NCBI RefSeq assembly: GCF_901000735.1
Contig: NC_081548.1
Location: 1,054,001 to 1,118,000 of the forward strand
DNA from: Corylus avellana
Taxonomy: Eukaryota > Streptophyta > Magnoliopsida > Fagales > Betulaceae
Length of the DNA: 64,000 nt
Direction: 5' to 3'
Position numbers and translations under genes: made by a program
Notes under the pieces: generated by a model
What the model was told of the DNA's origin: nothing
Database searches by the model: none
The model's input: the letters and a program-made list of their open reading frames with translations, nothing else
Shown: positions 46,477 to 57,939 of the stretch, one piece after another
Layout: the number at the start of each line of letters is the position of its first letter
Numbering within the stretch: position 1 is the stretch's first letter

Positions 46477-47497
46477 GGGTGTTAAAATCCAATCTTCCAG
46501 TGAATAAAGATCAATCTCATATTCGATAGTAGTTGTAACTTGTAAAAGCCAACTTATAAGTGTGAAAAAAATGTACTAAAAAATGAGAGTAAATGTATCA
46601 TTTTTTTTTTCTTTCTGTATAATCTTGAAATTGTACTAATTACTTAGCAAGTCATTAAATATTTGTTGGCCACCTCAAAATTTGGTAGGCGCCCAAAGGA
46701 GCTGAGACTTGTGTCAATAATTGGGATAACATGGATAACTTCTGCTATCAATGGACAATTACTCAATCTCAAATTAAATTAATAGTATTTATTCTATTGT
46801 TTTTAAAAATAAAAAATAAAAATAAAAATTGGTATATTTAATGGTGCATATAAAGTAAATATTAATCAATATTTTAAAAAAATTAAATAATATTGAAACA
46901 TGTTTTCATTTAAAATATAAAGAATCTATTCGCATCAACCGACCCTTGGCTCAAAAATATAATTGACTTGGCACGTCTTTCTTAAAGTTGTTTGACGTAC
47001 ATCACGGATTTTTCGCCTCAAACCATGGTTCAAAGATATGCAATTTTATATTTTAATCTTAGTACTAATCAACTTACCAAGTCTTTATTAATATTGTTTG
47101 GCCTCCTAAACTTTTGTTGGCATTGAGAGGAAAAAGAAAGACTTGTTTCAATAATTGCAGCCATAACTTATCCCTAACATTTTTCAAAAAAAAAAAAAAA
47201 AAGTCCATGTACTTCCTCAAATTACTATAAAAAATTGTTAATGTCCCCCCTAATACCGAAATACCCTTAATAAAATTAAAATAAAAAACAAAATGAAAAA
47301 GGGAGTGAATTTAAAAATAAATAAATAAATAAAAATTGTTATACTTCATGAGAGCAAAAGGTAGTTTCCCCTAATTTAAAATATGATTAAAATAATGAAT
47401 GTTGGTAAATGATAGTTTTCCTTTCGTTCCTTTTTTTTTTTTTTTCCCCTTCTTTCTCCCCCACTACTCACGCTTATGTTTTTTTTTTTTTTTTTTT
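46477..47497. other. No gene seen
   Basis: AT-rich intergenic sequence with poly-A and poly-T tracts (46600, 47190, 47435, 47480). A weak direct similarity links about 46620-46740 and 47060-47170 (actaat...acttagcaagtc type). No coding frame is supported. Confidence 0.45.
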
Positions 47498-47829
47498 GTA
47501 AAGTCCACTTAACCCTCTCAAACTACCACTCCATTAACAATTTACCTTCCAAACTATCAAAACAATGACAATGTACCCCCAATTTTTACAAAATGACAAA
47601 ATTACCCTTACTAAAATAAAAACAAAAATACTAAAATTTAATATTTTTTCAAAAATTTAAGGGTATTTTTGTCTTATTGAAAATTCTTTAGGGGCAATTT
47701 TGTCATTTTGCTTGCATTGGGGTACATTGTCATTGTTTTTGTAGTTTTGAGGGTAAATTATCACAATTGATAGTTTGATGGGTAAATTGTCATTGAAGTA
47801 GTAGTTTGAGGGAATTAAATGGACTTTAC
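47498..47829. repeat. MITE with near full-length inverted arms
   Basis: The ends are gtaaagtccactta and its complement taaatggactttac. The arms stay inverted copies for roughly 150 bp each (ctcaaactac, caatttacc, aacaatgacaatgtaccc, aaaatgacaaaatt). The element could fold into one long hairpin. It has no coding content. Confidence 0.85.
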
Positions 47830-47878
47830 CTTTTTTATTTATTTATTTTTCTTCTATTTTTCTCTTACTTTCCCACTC

Positions 47879-48018
47879 CACTAACTTTTCCACACACATT
47901 TTTCTCTCATTTTGTTTTTCCACCACTCCACTAACTTTTCCACTCACATTTTTCTCTCATTTTGTTTTTCCACCACTCTACTAGCTAACTTTTCCACTCA
48001 CATTTTTCTCTATTTTGC
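47879..48018. repeat. Tandem repeat of a ~53-bp unit, nearly three copies
   Basis: Units contain ctaacttttccac, cacatttttctct and cattttgtttttccacc and follow each other directly. The last unit is partial. Confidence 0.8.
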
Positions 48019-48726
48019 TGTATCTTTATTCTCCTACACCCTCATCTTCATCAATCTTTCCACCTTCTTTCTATATTTTATTTATATTATTTTTCCCATG
48101 TGGCCATCACCTCAATACCACTCATGCTTATTTTGTTTTTACTTATCTTCATGGGTCCAGAAGATAGCAGTAAAAGCATTTAGCTCGAGGACTTAAAAAC
48201 AAAAACATTTTTGGTCATTTTACATACGTTTCTACTTATCGAGAATTCGACTTACTTTCTTTCTCACAAGTTTATAAAAAAACAACTCAGGTGAAGTCAT
48301 TGATGCTATAGGCCAAGGAAACTAGAGACAAGCAACATCTAGAAGAGGAAAGGAATAAAGTTTTAAGTTTATTTAATGTGTTGTAATATTATTATGAAAC
48401 GATATTATGGAATAGTTTTGTTAATAGAATTATTATAACCTCGTGACAAATGGGTAATATCTCCTTATTTAAAAAAGTCATAATATTCCTAATTCTATGT
48501 TGTTGCTAAAACCCTTTCAAGGCATTTCCGTTTATTCATGAAGAATATTTAACGGCTACTATGATCTGGAACTCCACTAACATAAACGTTGCAGTAGAAG
48601 TCTACGATAGTTCAAATGGCGATAAAAAAGAATATACATGAGGATTAGTATAAATCATCAGGGACGATGATGAGGTTCCACTATTCCTACCTATTATTTT
48701 TTATTTAGAAAAAAAAAATTTGAGAA
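48019..48726. other. No gene seen
   Basis: AT-rich sequence. The frame covering 47912-48196 is a translation of the repeat above plus low-complexity text. Confidence 0.5.
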
Positions 48727-49110
48727 TTTTTAAAAGAGAAAAATGCAAAATCAGTCATTGAGATTTACTTGACTTGCAATTAATTTCATGTGGTATTAAA
48801 ATAAACTCAAAGATTCCTAAAGTATTACCAAAAAAACAATTTAGCCCCTACTATCAAGTTCCGTTTACTGACTTAACAGATTTTAATAGCGTAAAACATT
48901 AGAGGCAATAAAATTGTGATATTTATCCTATTTAGATCTGTGTGACACTAATGGAATCTGTTAAATTAGTTGATGAAATTTAATTATAGAGACTAAATTA
49001 TTTTTTTAGCATACATCAAGGACCTTTAAGTTCATTTAGATACCATGAGAATCTAATTGTAAATTAAGTAAACGACAATGTCTAATTTTATATTTTTCCT
49101 TTTTTAAAAT
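48727..49110. repeat. MITE with long inverted arms, full copy
   Basis: Left and right arms are inverted copies of each other: tttacttgacttgcaatta against taattgtaaattaagtaaa, and cttaacagatt against aatctgttaaa. A second, shorter copy is at 29724-30006. Confidence 0.75.
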
Positions 49111-49847
49111 ATGACATGTAAACTTTTGTTACAATTTCAGGAAGAAAAAAAAAATTATCACATCACAACTTTAACTTATTGAGAGTTTTTCAATCATTAC
49201 ATTGGATAGATCCAGAGTCTCAACAATTTGGTGCCTAAATTTCTAATAATCTGGACAATAAATGTGAGTTTTTTTGGGATAATATGAAGTTGGATTTTGA
49301 CTTCTTCCTCTTTTTTTTTTTTTTCTAAAAAAAAAGGTAGGCCAGTAAATCAATTGTAACTATCTTACTTAGACATTATCACAATAACACCTACTCACTG
49401 GAAGCCGTACAAGAGGAGTCTAGACGGTGAGAACCGAATGCGCTCTCTTAAGTCCGATTAAGCTATACTCAATTAACTTAAACCCACCAAAACATAAAAA
49501 AAACAAAAAAACAAAAAAACAAAAATAGCTAATACTAATTACGCTACGTGGGATGCGGAGAATCATATTAATAATTCCCTCATCCTTATCCTTTCATTTT
49601 GCATTATTGCACCTAAAACTTGATTCACGCTGCAGCAGGCTCATGAGTGTTTCCGCCCACTTTCTCCTTTTCTTTTTTCTTTTTCTCCTCTCTTCAATTT
49701 TGGCGTGGAAAATAATACTAGGCGAACTGTTCAATAGCAGAGTAGTCTAAGGAGAGATAAATGAAAAGAAAATGAATTGTACGAACTTTGACCCATAAAA
49801 TCTATGAAGCATCAAAATTAGCACCAAACTGAAATCTATTCCCAGAA
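49111..49847. other. Upstream region of the receptor kinase pseudogene, no gene seen
   Basis: AT-rich, with A/CAAAA runs near 49495-49525. No clear promoter motif could be tied to the gene. Confidence 0.4.
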
Positions 49848-51398
49848 ATGGCCAGCCTGAAATCCCTTCTGGCTTCAATATTTCTCTCGGTTTTGTCATG
49901 TTGGTGTCTTGGAAATGCTCAGAACACAAACACCATCAAACCTGGTGATGATGAGGTTGCTTACGGGTATTTGGCTTCAACTAAAGGGAAATTTCATTTA
50001 GGCTTTAACCAGATTTTTGTGGATCGGCAAGTTTTACATTTAGCAATATTTTACGCGACAGGTCCACAAAACAAATGGGTATGGGTTGCTAACAGAGACA
50101 AACCTATACTATATGGCAAGCCTTATAATCTCACGATGGACGCAGACGGCCTATTGAAGATTTTGCATGGTGGAGGGAGCCCAATTCTATTGAATGCTAA
50201 TGCAGCAGCACCAAACTCCATCGCTACTCTAGAAAACGATGGCTACTTCATAGTGAGAGAGTTGGATTCTGATGGATCTACCAAGAGAGTCTTGTGGCAA
50301 AGCTTTGATTATCCAACAGACACACTTCTTCCTGGTATGAAACTGGGCATGAACTTTAAAACACAGCGTAAATGGAGGCTTACTTCATGGTTAACGGACA
50401 AAATCACTGCCCCCGGAGCCTTGTCTATTGAATGGGAACCTACAGCAAATAGGACAGGGCAGCTGGTCGTGAGACACCGAGGAGATATGTATTGGGTTGG
50501 GACAGAATATAATCTGACATTCTGAATATTGGCGGTGTCAAACAATTTGACAAAGTGTCTAATGAGAATGAGAGTTATCTAAGTTTTTCTACAGGTGAGC
50601 GTGATTCGTGGTGGGCATTGATCTCAGACGGGCAACTTCAAGATTTCGGAGAGAAGATTTTAATGAAAAGTGGTATGTGTTTTGGTTATTCCTCTGATGG
50701 CGGGTGTGTGGAGCAAAATGTACCCAATTGCAGAAATAGCAATCAAACGTTCGAGAAAAGAAATGGTTACTTTGTTCCACTCTCAGCTCATCATGTGGAT
50801 TACAATTCAAGCATTAGTATTGGTGATTGTTGGGCTCGATGCAGGAGCAATTGTTCCTGCGTTGGTTTTAAGTCGCTAGAAAGTAATGGAACTGGATGCA
50901 TATTCTACAATGGTCAATTTGAAGAAGATGGCAAACAAGACCAATTATATGTTCTAATTGAAAATGGTATGCCACTCACCTCCCCCACCCCTGCAGAGAA
51001 GAGATGGTGGATATGGATCATAATAGCAACAGTGGCTGCTTTAGTTGTAATCTTGGGATTCTTATGCTTTTTGTGGAGGAAAAAACTCCATGGTAAGAAT
51101 CTTTTTTAGCTACTAAATATTAAATCAATTAATTTATAAACTCCAGATAAACATTGAGTTTAATTATGAATATTTTGTGCAGCAGGGGAGCAGGAAAGCA
51201 ATGAGGATTCTGTATTACTTGAATTGACGAATTCAAACATATTTGGAGACGCAAATGAGATTAACAATGATAGGAAGAAAGGTCATGATTTGAAAGTATT
51301 CAGCTTTGCGTCCATTGTGGCTGCGACAGACAACTTTTCTACAGAAAATAAACTTGGATAAGGTGGTTTTGGTCCCGTATATAAGGTAAGGCATATAT

Positions 51399-51821
51399 TG
51401 TTACGGGTCTATGACCCGGTAATAGTATATTAGAATTATTATTAAATAAGGTAATTATGTATTATTATTCTTATTAGGAAAATATGAGCCTTGCTCATAA
51501 AGCAATATCTCTAGTAGAAAATAAAGAGACTTGCTCATAAAACAATATCTCTGGTAGGAAATATGAGATTTGTCTCTCATTAAAATTATATTTTCCATTT
51601 ATATGTATTTCTATTTCTGCCATGTAATAGTCTATATAAACCTAAGAGTGATCAATAAAATATATGAGAAGTTTTAATATTCAACTCTAGTAGTTGTTTT
51701 AGGAGGTTTAGGGTTCCTCGAACTACCCTAAAATTAGGAGGCTCAGGATTCCTCGAATTATCCTACCACAAATCTATCGTTCTTGTTGATTATTCATCCC
51801 TTGTTACGGAGGCCCGTAACA
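51399..51821 (+). repeat. 5' LTR
   Basis: 423 bp. It contains an inner near-duplication (cttgctcataaa...caatatctct, twice) and another of aggaggtttagggttcctcga type, plus a TATA-like tctatataaacct near 51630. Confidence 0.93.
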
Positions 51822-51841
51822 ACTTGGTATCAGAGCCAACT

Positions 51842-52825
51842 ATGTCTAACAGAAGTTTCGAAGAAAGTTTGGCAGAATTTCGCCGCCTTATCAAGGAGTG
51901 GAGGGATGAAATTGCTGCCCGTCAAGAGCAACAATTAATATCGCTCTCGTCGCCACCAGAAAATCCATCAAATAAACAACCAACAAATGAAATCACAGCC
52001 CCACCACCGATGGCCACAACACCGTCCAAGACCCACCAAACATCCATAGAACCACCAAAATTCTTACAAAAAACCACCATGTCACTGCCGGCAATCCAAA
52101 CACATAAAACCCAATCAGAAAAACACACCATCGGTCCCCAAACAACCACATCCAGGCCAAACCCCGCCGCTAGCCCTACCATATATCAATTGTCTCTAAT
52201 CAAACCACCACAGACCCGGCCACTCCACCAGGAAGAGCCACCAGATACTGCTACTGTTCAACAAAATCGTCGGCAGCACTGCAAAACCAGTCCACTGATC
52301 AAACTGCCCTGCCAATGTCACCAAACAGCACACCGGCGTCCAACCAAACCGCCGACATGCCAACGGCATCGTTTCACTGACAATCTCCGAAGAGGCGCTC
52401 TCAACCCGCGCCCTCATCCCCACCATGTTGATTGGTCTGCACTAGGCCTTTACGCCCCTGGGTTTCGATCTTGTTCCCATGGTGTGAGAGACCCACAACT
52501 AACGAAATTCGTTTTTTGGCTCTCTTGTGTTTGGATCGGAAATAAGAGAAAGAAGCATGTCTTCTTTGGATTCAGAAAAAGACGAAAAAAAAAAAAAAAA
52601 AAAATGTATCTGAGATGGCCTTTTAAAGTTGATGGGCAAAAGAAAGTTGATGGAGGCTTCCACTGTCGCTGTAAAATCCAATTTGCAACAATTGCAAGCC
52701 TATTTTGTCTCCTTCCAGAAATAACATTTCCACGTCAGCATGCCATTAGTGAAAGAATTTTTAGGACCTTGAGGACAAGGTCCAATTTAAGGGGAATGGA
52801 GTGTTACGGGTCTATGACCCGGTAA
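51842..52825 (+). CDS. Single ORF of the non-autonomous retrotransposon, gag-like start
   Basis: From the ATG at 51842 (MSNRSFEESLAEFRRLIKEW) the first 35 residues form a charged helix like the start of a gag protein. The rest is rich in proline, threonine and glutamine without a known domain, and then a basic stretch. The frame runs a few codons into the 3' LTR. No zinc knuckle, protease or RT motif is present. It may be a relic of gag, or simply uninterrupted because the insertion is young. Translation in vivo is not shown. Confidence 0.4.
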   Translation: MSNRSFEESLAEFRRLIKEWRDEIAARQEQQLISLSSPPENPSNKQPTNEITAPPPMATTPSKTHQTSIEPPKFLQKTTMSLPAIQTHKTQSEKHTIGPQTTTSRPNPAASPTIYQLSLIKPPQTRPLHQEEPPDTATVQQNRRQHCKTSPLIKLPCQCHQTAHRRPTKPPTCQRHRFTDNLRRGALNPRPHPHHVDWSALGLYAPGFRSCSHGVRDPQLTKFVFWLSCVWIGNKRKKHVFFGFRKRRKKKKKKMYLRWPFKVDGQKKVDGGFHCRCKIQFATIASLFCLLPEITFPRQHAISERIFRTLRTRSNLRGMECYGSMTR

Positions 52826-53220
52826 TAGTATATTAGAATTATTATTAAATAAGGTAATTATGTATTATTATTCTTATTAGGAAAATATGAGCCTTGCTCA
52901 TAAAGCAATATCTCTAGTAGAAAATAAAGAGACTTGCTCATAAAACAATATCTCTGGTAGGAAATATGAGATTTGTCTCTCATTAAAATTATATTTTCCA
53001 TTTATATGTATTTCTATTTCTGCCATGTAATAGTCTATATAAACCTAAGAGTGATCAATAAAATATATGAGAAGTTTTAATATTCAACTCTAGTAGTTGT
53101 TTTAGGAGGTTTAGGGTTCCTCGAACTACCCTAAAATTAGGAGGCTCAGGATTCCTCGAATTATCCTACCACAAATCTATCGTTCTTGTTGATTATTCAT
53201 CCCTTGTTACGAAGGCCCGT

Positions 53221-53224
<4 letters not shown>
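52802..53224 (+). repeat. 3' LTR
   Basis: 423 bp, almost identical to the 5' LTR, and followed directly by a (TA)n tract. Confidence 0.93.

Positions 53225-53280
<56 letters not shown>
53225..53280. repeat. (TA)n microsatellite next to the 3' LTR
   Basis: 28 TA units. The tatat target duplication is part of it, so the retrotransposon entered a TA repeat in the intron. Confidence 0.95.
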
Positions 53281-53281
<1 letters not shown>

Positions 53282-53623
53282 CTCCTATTGCACTTTTGTT
53301 AACATGTTTAAAGCTCTTCCTTATATCACTAATTCAGGGAAAATTGCCTAAGGGCAAAGAAATAGCTGTGAAGAGACTTTTTAGTAGTTCTGGACAAGGA
53401 TTAGTAGAGTTCAAGAATGAGCTTATACTCATTGCCAAACTCTAGCACATGAATCTTGTTAGACTTCTGGGTTGTTGTGTTAACAGAGACGAAAAGATGT
53501 TGATCTATGAGTATATGCCCAACAAAAGCTTGGACTTTTTCCTCTTTGGTTCGTCATGCTTTATCTTTTTCTTTGGTTCGATCACATTACTTTCACTTTA
53601 GTTGTATCTCAAGGATGAACTAA

Positions 53624-53881
<258 letters not shown>

Positions 53882-54564
53882 TAGTAAGTAGACATGCACT
53901 TGTTATGTCCCTAGCTAATTTATCCTCAAAATCTAAAATATTTCTTACATTATTGGTTGTAGTGGATATATGTCACCAGAGTATGCCATGGAAGGAAATT
54001 TTTCAGAGAAGTTAGACATATACAGTTTTGGAGTTCTAATGTTGGAGATTATCAGTGGCACAAAAAATAGTTGCATTTATCATCCTGAACACCCCATAAA
54101 CTTAGCAAGATATGTAAGTATGCTACATCTCTTTCTTTTTTTTCTTTTTTTTTTTGAGCTACATCTCATATTTATCTTATTTGCTTTGTACTTGTTGACA
54201 CTATCATGCTTGGGTTCTATATGTTCAAATTGAACTAGAGAATAAATTGTGGGACATGGATTGGTTGCAGGCTTGGAAATTATGGAGAGAAAATAGAACT
54301 TTGGAGCTAATGGATTCGACTCTGGTTGAATCCTATTATGCCCTTCAGATTATGAGATACATTCATGTGGGTCTCTTATGCGTACAAGAGTTAGCAACGG
54401 ATAGGCCAACCATGTCTGATGTTATCTCTATGCTTACCAATGAAACTATGTCACTTCCTACTCCCAAACAAATAGCATTTTCTACTCAAACAAATTTGAT
54501 AGAGACAAATTTACCTAGTCGTTCAACGGCAAGTATAACCATTTCAGAGATGGATCCCCGGTAA

Positions 54565-55149
54565 AGATGGAGACCTCAACATATAGATAAATTGATGCAG
54601 AATGAGACAATGATAAATTGGTCCTTTAGTTTTATTTATGTTATTAATTTTATTAGTAATTCAATAATGGGCTTAGCCCAAAATTTTAAGTTATTTATAA
54701 ATAATGAACTTGACCCAAAGTCAGTCACATTAGGGTTGTGTGGTTAGAGTTTAGTCTCCTAGACTATTTAAGCATAATGTTTTATTGTAATATACAGATT
54801 ATGATGAATGAAAAATTAGCTGCTTTCTTTGAGATGTGATTTCTCTTTTTTTTTTTTGGTGAGACTTTTGCCAACACCAGTAAAACTATGGTTCAATTAC
54901 ATTCTCTTCATTATTACAATGAGACTCTGAATTAACGTAACTTAAGATTTATCTTTTGTTTTCTTCGCTTTCTATTTTTTTTCCTTCCTACGTCATAAAT
55001 ATAAGGTTAAAGACACGTTTTTCTGTGTTCTGATAGTGCTTGTAATGTGCTAAGATATTATATTGTTTTTGTGATTTCCCCACGAAAATAGAAGGGCAGA
55101 AATGCTCGTACAAAGACTTTGATTAAAACTTGATAAAGTTGGCATGAAT
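54565..55149. other. 3' flank of the receptor kinase, no gene seen
   Basis: Possible 3' untranslated sequence of the kinase pseudogene followed by AT-rich intergenic DNA. No usable frame was found. Confidence 0.45.
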
Positions 55150-55410
55150 TGTACTTAGGGCTGCAAACGAGCCGGCCGGCTCGTGAGCCCGCTCGATACC
55201 CGCCCGGTTAAACCCGACTCAAAATCGAACTCAATACTGTTCAACCTAACTCGTTACTTTACAACTTCGCTCCATTAGCAAATAACACATACCTAGCTTG
55301 CCCGACTAAACTCGATCAACGGGGGCTCGTGAACTCTACCCGTTTAAGGCTCGACTCGCCCGATTAGCCCGACTCATTTGGGACTTGTGAGCTCGACCTA
55401 GATAACGATT
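55150..55410. repeat. MITE-like end (agggctgcaaacgagcc)
   Basis: It begins agggctgcaaacgagccggccggctcg-like and continues with cgagc/gctcg words on both strands. It resembles a common plant hAT-type MITE terminus. The partner end was not found. Confidence 0.4.
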
Positions 55411-55974
55411 GAATATATACATATATAGGTTAATTAATATTTATATCTATAGTATCATACTTCATACTTCATTATCATATTTATATCTATTTAATTGTAA
55501 TAATTTAATATATTAATTATTACATCTATGATATATCATATATGAATCAATATGATTTGAAATTATTACATATTTAATGTATTGATGTATAATATATTAA
55601 TTATAAATTTCAAATTTAATATGTAACGACAGACTTACAGTAATGTAACTATGTTTATGAACTAGTTAATAGCTAAAATTACCCATTCTAGATTATTTTG
55701 ATTATTTGAATTTTTGAAATTTGAGACATTTGAATCATAGCCATCCGATTTAATTTGATTTAATCAGAGCCGCTGAATTTGATAAATGGCATACAACTGT
55801 TTAATATTTACTTTCTTTTCTTTTCTTTATGTTTTGTAATTTGTATGACTTTCATTACTAAATTATAATTAAACATTTTATTTTCATAATGGCCATGGGT
55901 CAGTTATTTTATTTATAAATTATAACATTTTATTGTCTTCTTAAGCGAGAGGGAGAGAACCAGAGTATCATACT
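55411..55974. other. No gene seen
   Basis: Very AT-rich sequence with tatta and atcat runs, leading up to the gypsy LTR. Confidence 0.5.
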
Positions 55975-56740
55975 TGTTGGGTCATGGGTCAACCCATTCA
56001 AATTTTCAACAGTCTTTAGGCCCAATTTGATAAAGCCCAAGACTCGGACCTGAAACTCATATGTCCGAGACTCCTATCCGAGACCTTGTAATCCGAGACC
56101 GTCAAATCCGAGACTTTTATGCCGAGACCCTAAAGTCCGAGACTAACTCAGGACATAGAGGTCTCGATGAAGGGAATGGCTCCGATATCCTAAAAGATAC
56201 TGTTGTTAACAAATAAGTGGTTTCGTTATTTATTAAGGTATCGTATTTACTTATAATCCGAATCTTCTATATACATCAGTGAAGATACAACAGATGAGAT
56301 CTGAGATCACAAGGGCAACCGAATTCTGCTCGGATGCGCTAACCTAACACAGTCTGTGAGCTATGACTCTGATCCTTGATCACGAGACACCAAAATCACG
56401 GAACAACTAACAAACATGATCTCTCATTCAAATGTTTGTTCAGCTGATATCAAGGGATAAGATTCCTGAATGCACGGGAAATCAAATCCTCTCCCTGCCT
56501 ATAAATACAAGTCCTATTATCAAAGCAAAGGTAATCACAACTCTCATTATCTAAGCTCTATAGTTGTTGACAATATCCTTTTTCTTTCTCATCCTGACTT
56601 AGGCATCGGAGTGTTCCCGCCGGCTCACCCCCAGTCACTTCGATCATTCTTTTTCATTGTGCAGCCAAATAGTTCGTGTGTTGGTCAACTCAAGCTTGGC
56701 AGGCATGTTACGTCATCATTGGGAAAACTGTGCATCAACA
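55975..56740 (+). repeat. 5' LTR of the gypsy element
   Basis: 766 bp, tgttgggtc to gcatcaaca. It holds a TATA-like tgcctataaatacaag (56497-56512) and a row of six ccgaga motifs at 56065, 56078, 56093, 56108, 56122 and 56137. Confidence 0.9.
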
Positions 56741-56741
56741 G

Positions 56742-56760
56742 TTTGGCGCCGTCTGTGGGA
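56742..56760 (+). other. Primer-binding site
   Basis: tttggcgccgtctgtggga one base after the LTR, the form usual in Tat-type gypsy elements, where a tRNA 3' end primes minus-strand synthesis. Confidence 0.85.
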
Positions 56761-56794
56761 ACGTTGATTTTCATCAGTTCTCTATTAATCCAAA

Positions 56795-57939
56795 ATGGTG
56801 ACTACCCGTTCCACTGCCGCAGCCTCCAATATACCACCACCATCCGATCTAGCCAAATTCATGAAACAGATGTCTGAATCCATGAAGGTTCTGAAAAAGC
56901 AAAATGAAGACCTGGCTGTAAGGCTCACAGCCGCTGAAGGCCGTAATAGCCAGAAGGACCAAGAGCGAGCAAGAAGGCGTGAAGAACGGCACGAGAAGGA
57001 AAGGCGAAGGGAAAAGCGCGAAAGGAAGCGAACTGCAGGTTCACATCGCGATGAGGAAGCAAGCTCAGTCCAAGCTAGCCATCATACTACTGTCCAGAAT
57101 GAGGAACATCGTGAGCAGCAGAACCCAGAGAGGTCTCAGCATACTAGGCCTCGAAGGGAGCAATTTCAAGGGCGAAATGAGACCCAGATGAGTGCTGACA
57201 TGAAAGATTTAAAGAAGAAATACGAAAAACTAACTCGCAAGCTAGCTAAAAAGGATAGAAAAACTCCCGCTGCGGGGTTTATGGATAACACCGACCTACC
57301 TTTCACTGATCGAGTGTTAAGTTTCCCTTTGCCTGAAAACTTCAAGATGCCTCGCGTCAAGGAGTTTAACGGCAGTGGCGACCCTTCTGAACATATGGAA
57401 AGTGTCCGTGTTCACTTTTCCCTTCATAGGTTTCCGGATGAAATAGCATGCAGAACCCTTCCTCTCACTTTGGAAGGAGTTGCTCAGGACTGGTTTGCCA
57501 GATTGCCTGCCAAGTCAATAGATAGTTTCAAAGAACTTGGAAGTCTCTTTTTGAGCCAATTCCTGGCTACCAAGAAGAGGAGGAAGCATTCGGCTTGCTT
57601 ACTGTCATTGCGTCAAGGGAAGGAAGAGAGCCTAAAAGATTTCATGCATAGGTTCAATAAAGAAAAGTGTTAGTGGATAACCCGGGGGATCAAACGGTAC
57701 TATCTGCATTATGGCATGGAGTCAGGCCAAACGGGCCTCTAATGGCCGAAGTATCAAAGAGTTCGACAGAAATAACTCTTCCCGAGTTTATCGCCAAGAC
57801 AGAGGAGTATATTAATCAGGAGGAAATGATTAAAGCTCTCACGAAAGGTCAGGAGGAAGAAGACCGGGAGAAGGAAGACGCCAAAGAGAAAGAAGACCCT
57901 AAAAAGGAGTCACCTATAGCATCTGCTCCAAAAGAATAA
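56795..57939 (+). pseudogene. Gypsy gag (capsid part)
   Basis: The frame starts at the ATG at 56795 (MVTTRSTAAASNIPPP). It has a coiled, charged region (MKVLKKQNEDLAVRLTAAEGR, then arginine-rich) and the capsid domain: MPRVKEFNGSGDPSEHMESV, FPDEIACRTLPLTLEGVAQDWF, FKELGSLFLSQFLATKKRRK and GKEESLKDFMHRFNKEK. It breaks at about 57661-57672 and continues in another frame (LVDNPGDQTVLSALWHGVRP) to 57939. The capsid makes the particle that packages element RNA. One frameshift at least, so no full product. Confidence 0.85.

Larger units (their letters stand above)
51399..53224 (+). mobile_element. Young non-autonomous LTR retrotransposon in a receptor-kinase intron
   Basis: Two 423-bp LTRs (51399-51821 and 52802-53224) flank a 980-bp interior. 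The LTRs start tgttacggg and end cccgtaaca, a perfect 9-bp inverted terminus. They differ by eye at one base (ggaggcccg against gaaggcccg). The interior begins with a primer-binding site ttggtatcagagcc (51824-51837; initiator-methionine tRNA type) and ends with a polypurine stretch aaggggaatggag (52789-52801). A 5-bp target duplication, tatat, lies on both sides. There is no pol, so it must have moved with enzymes from another element. Confidence 0.93.
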
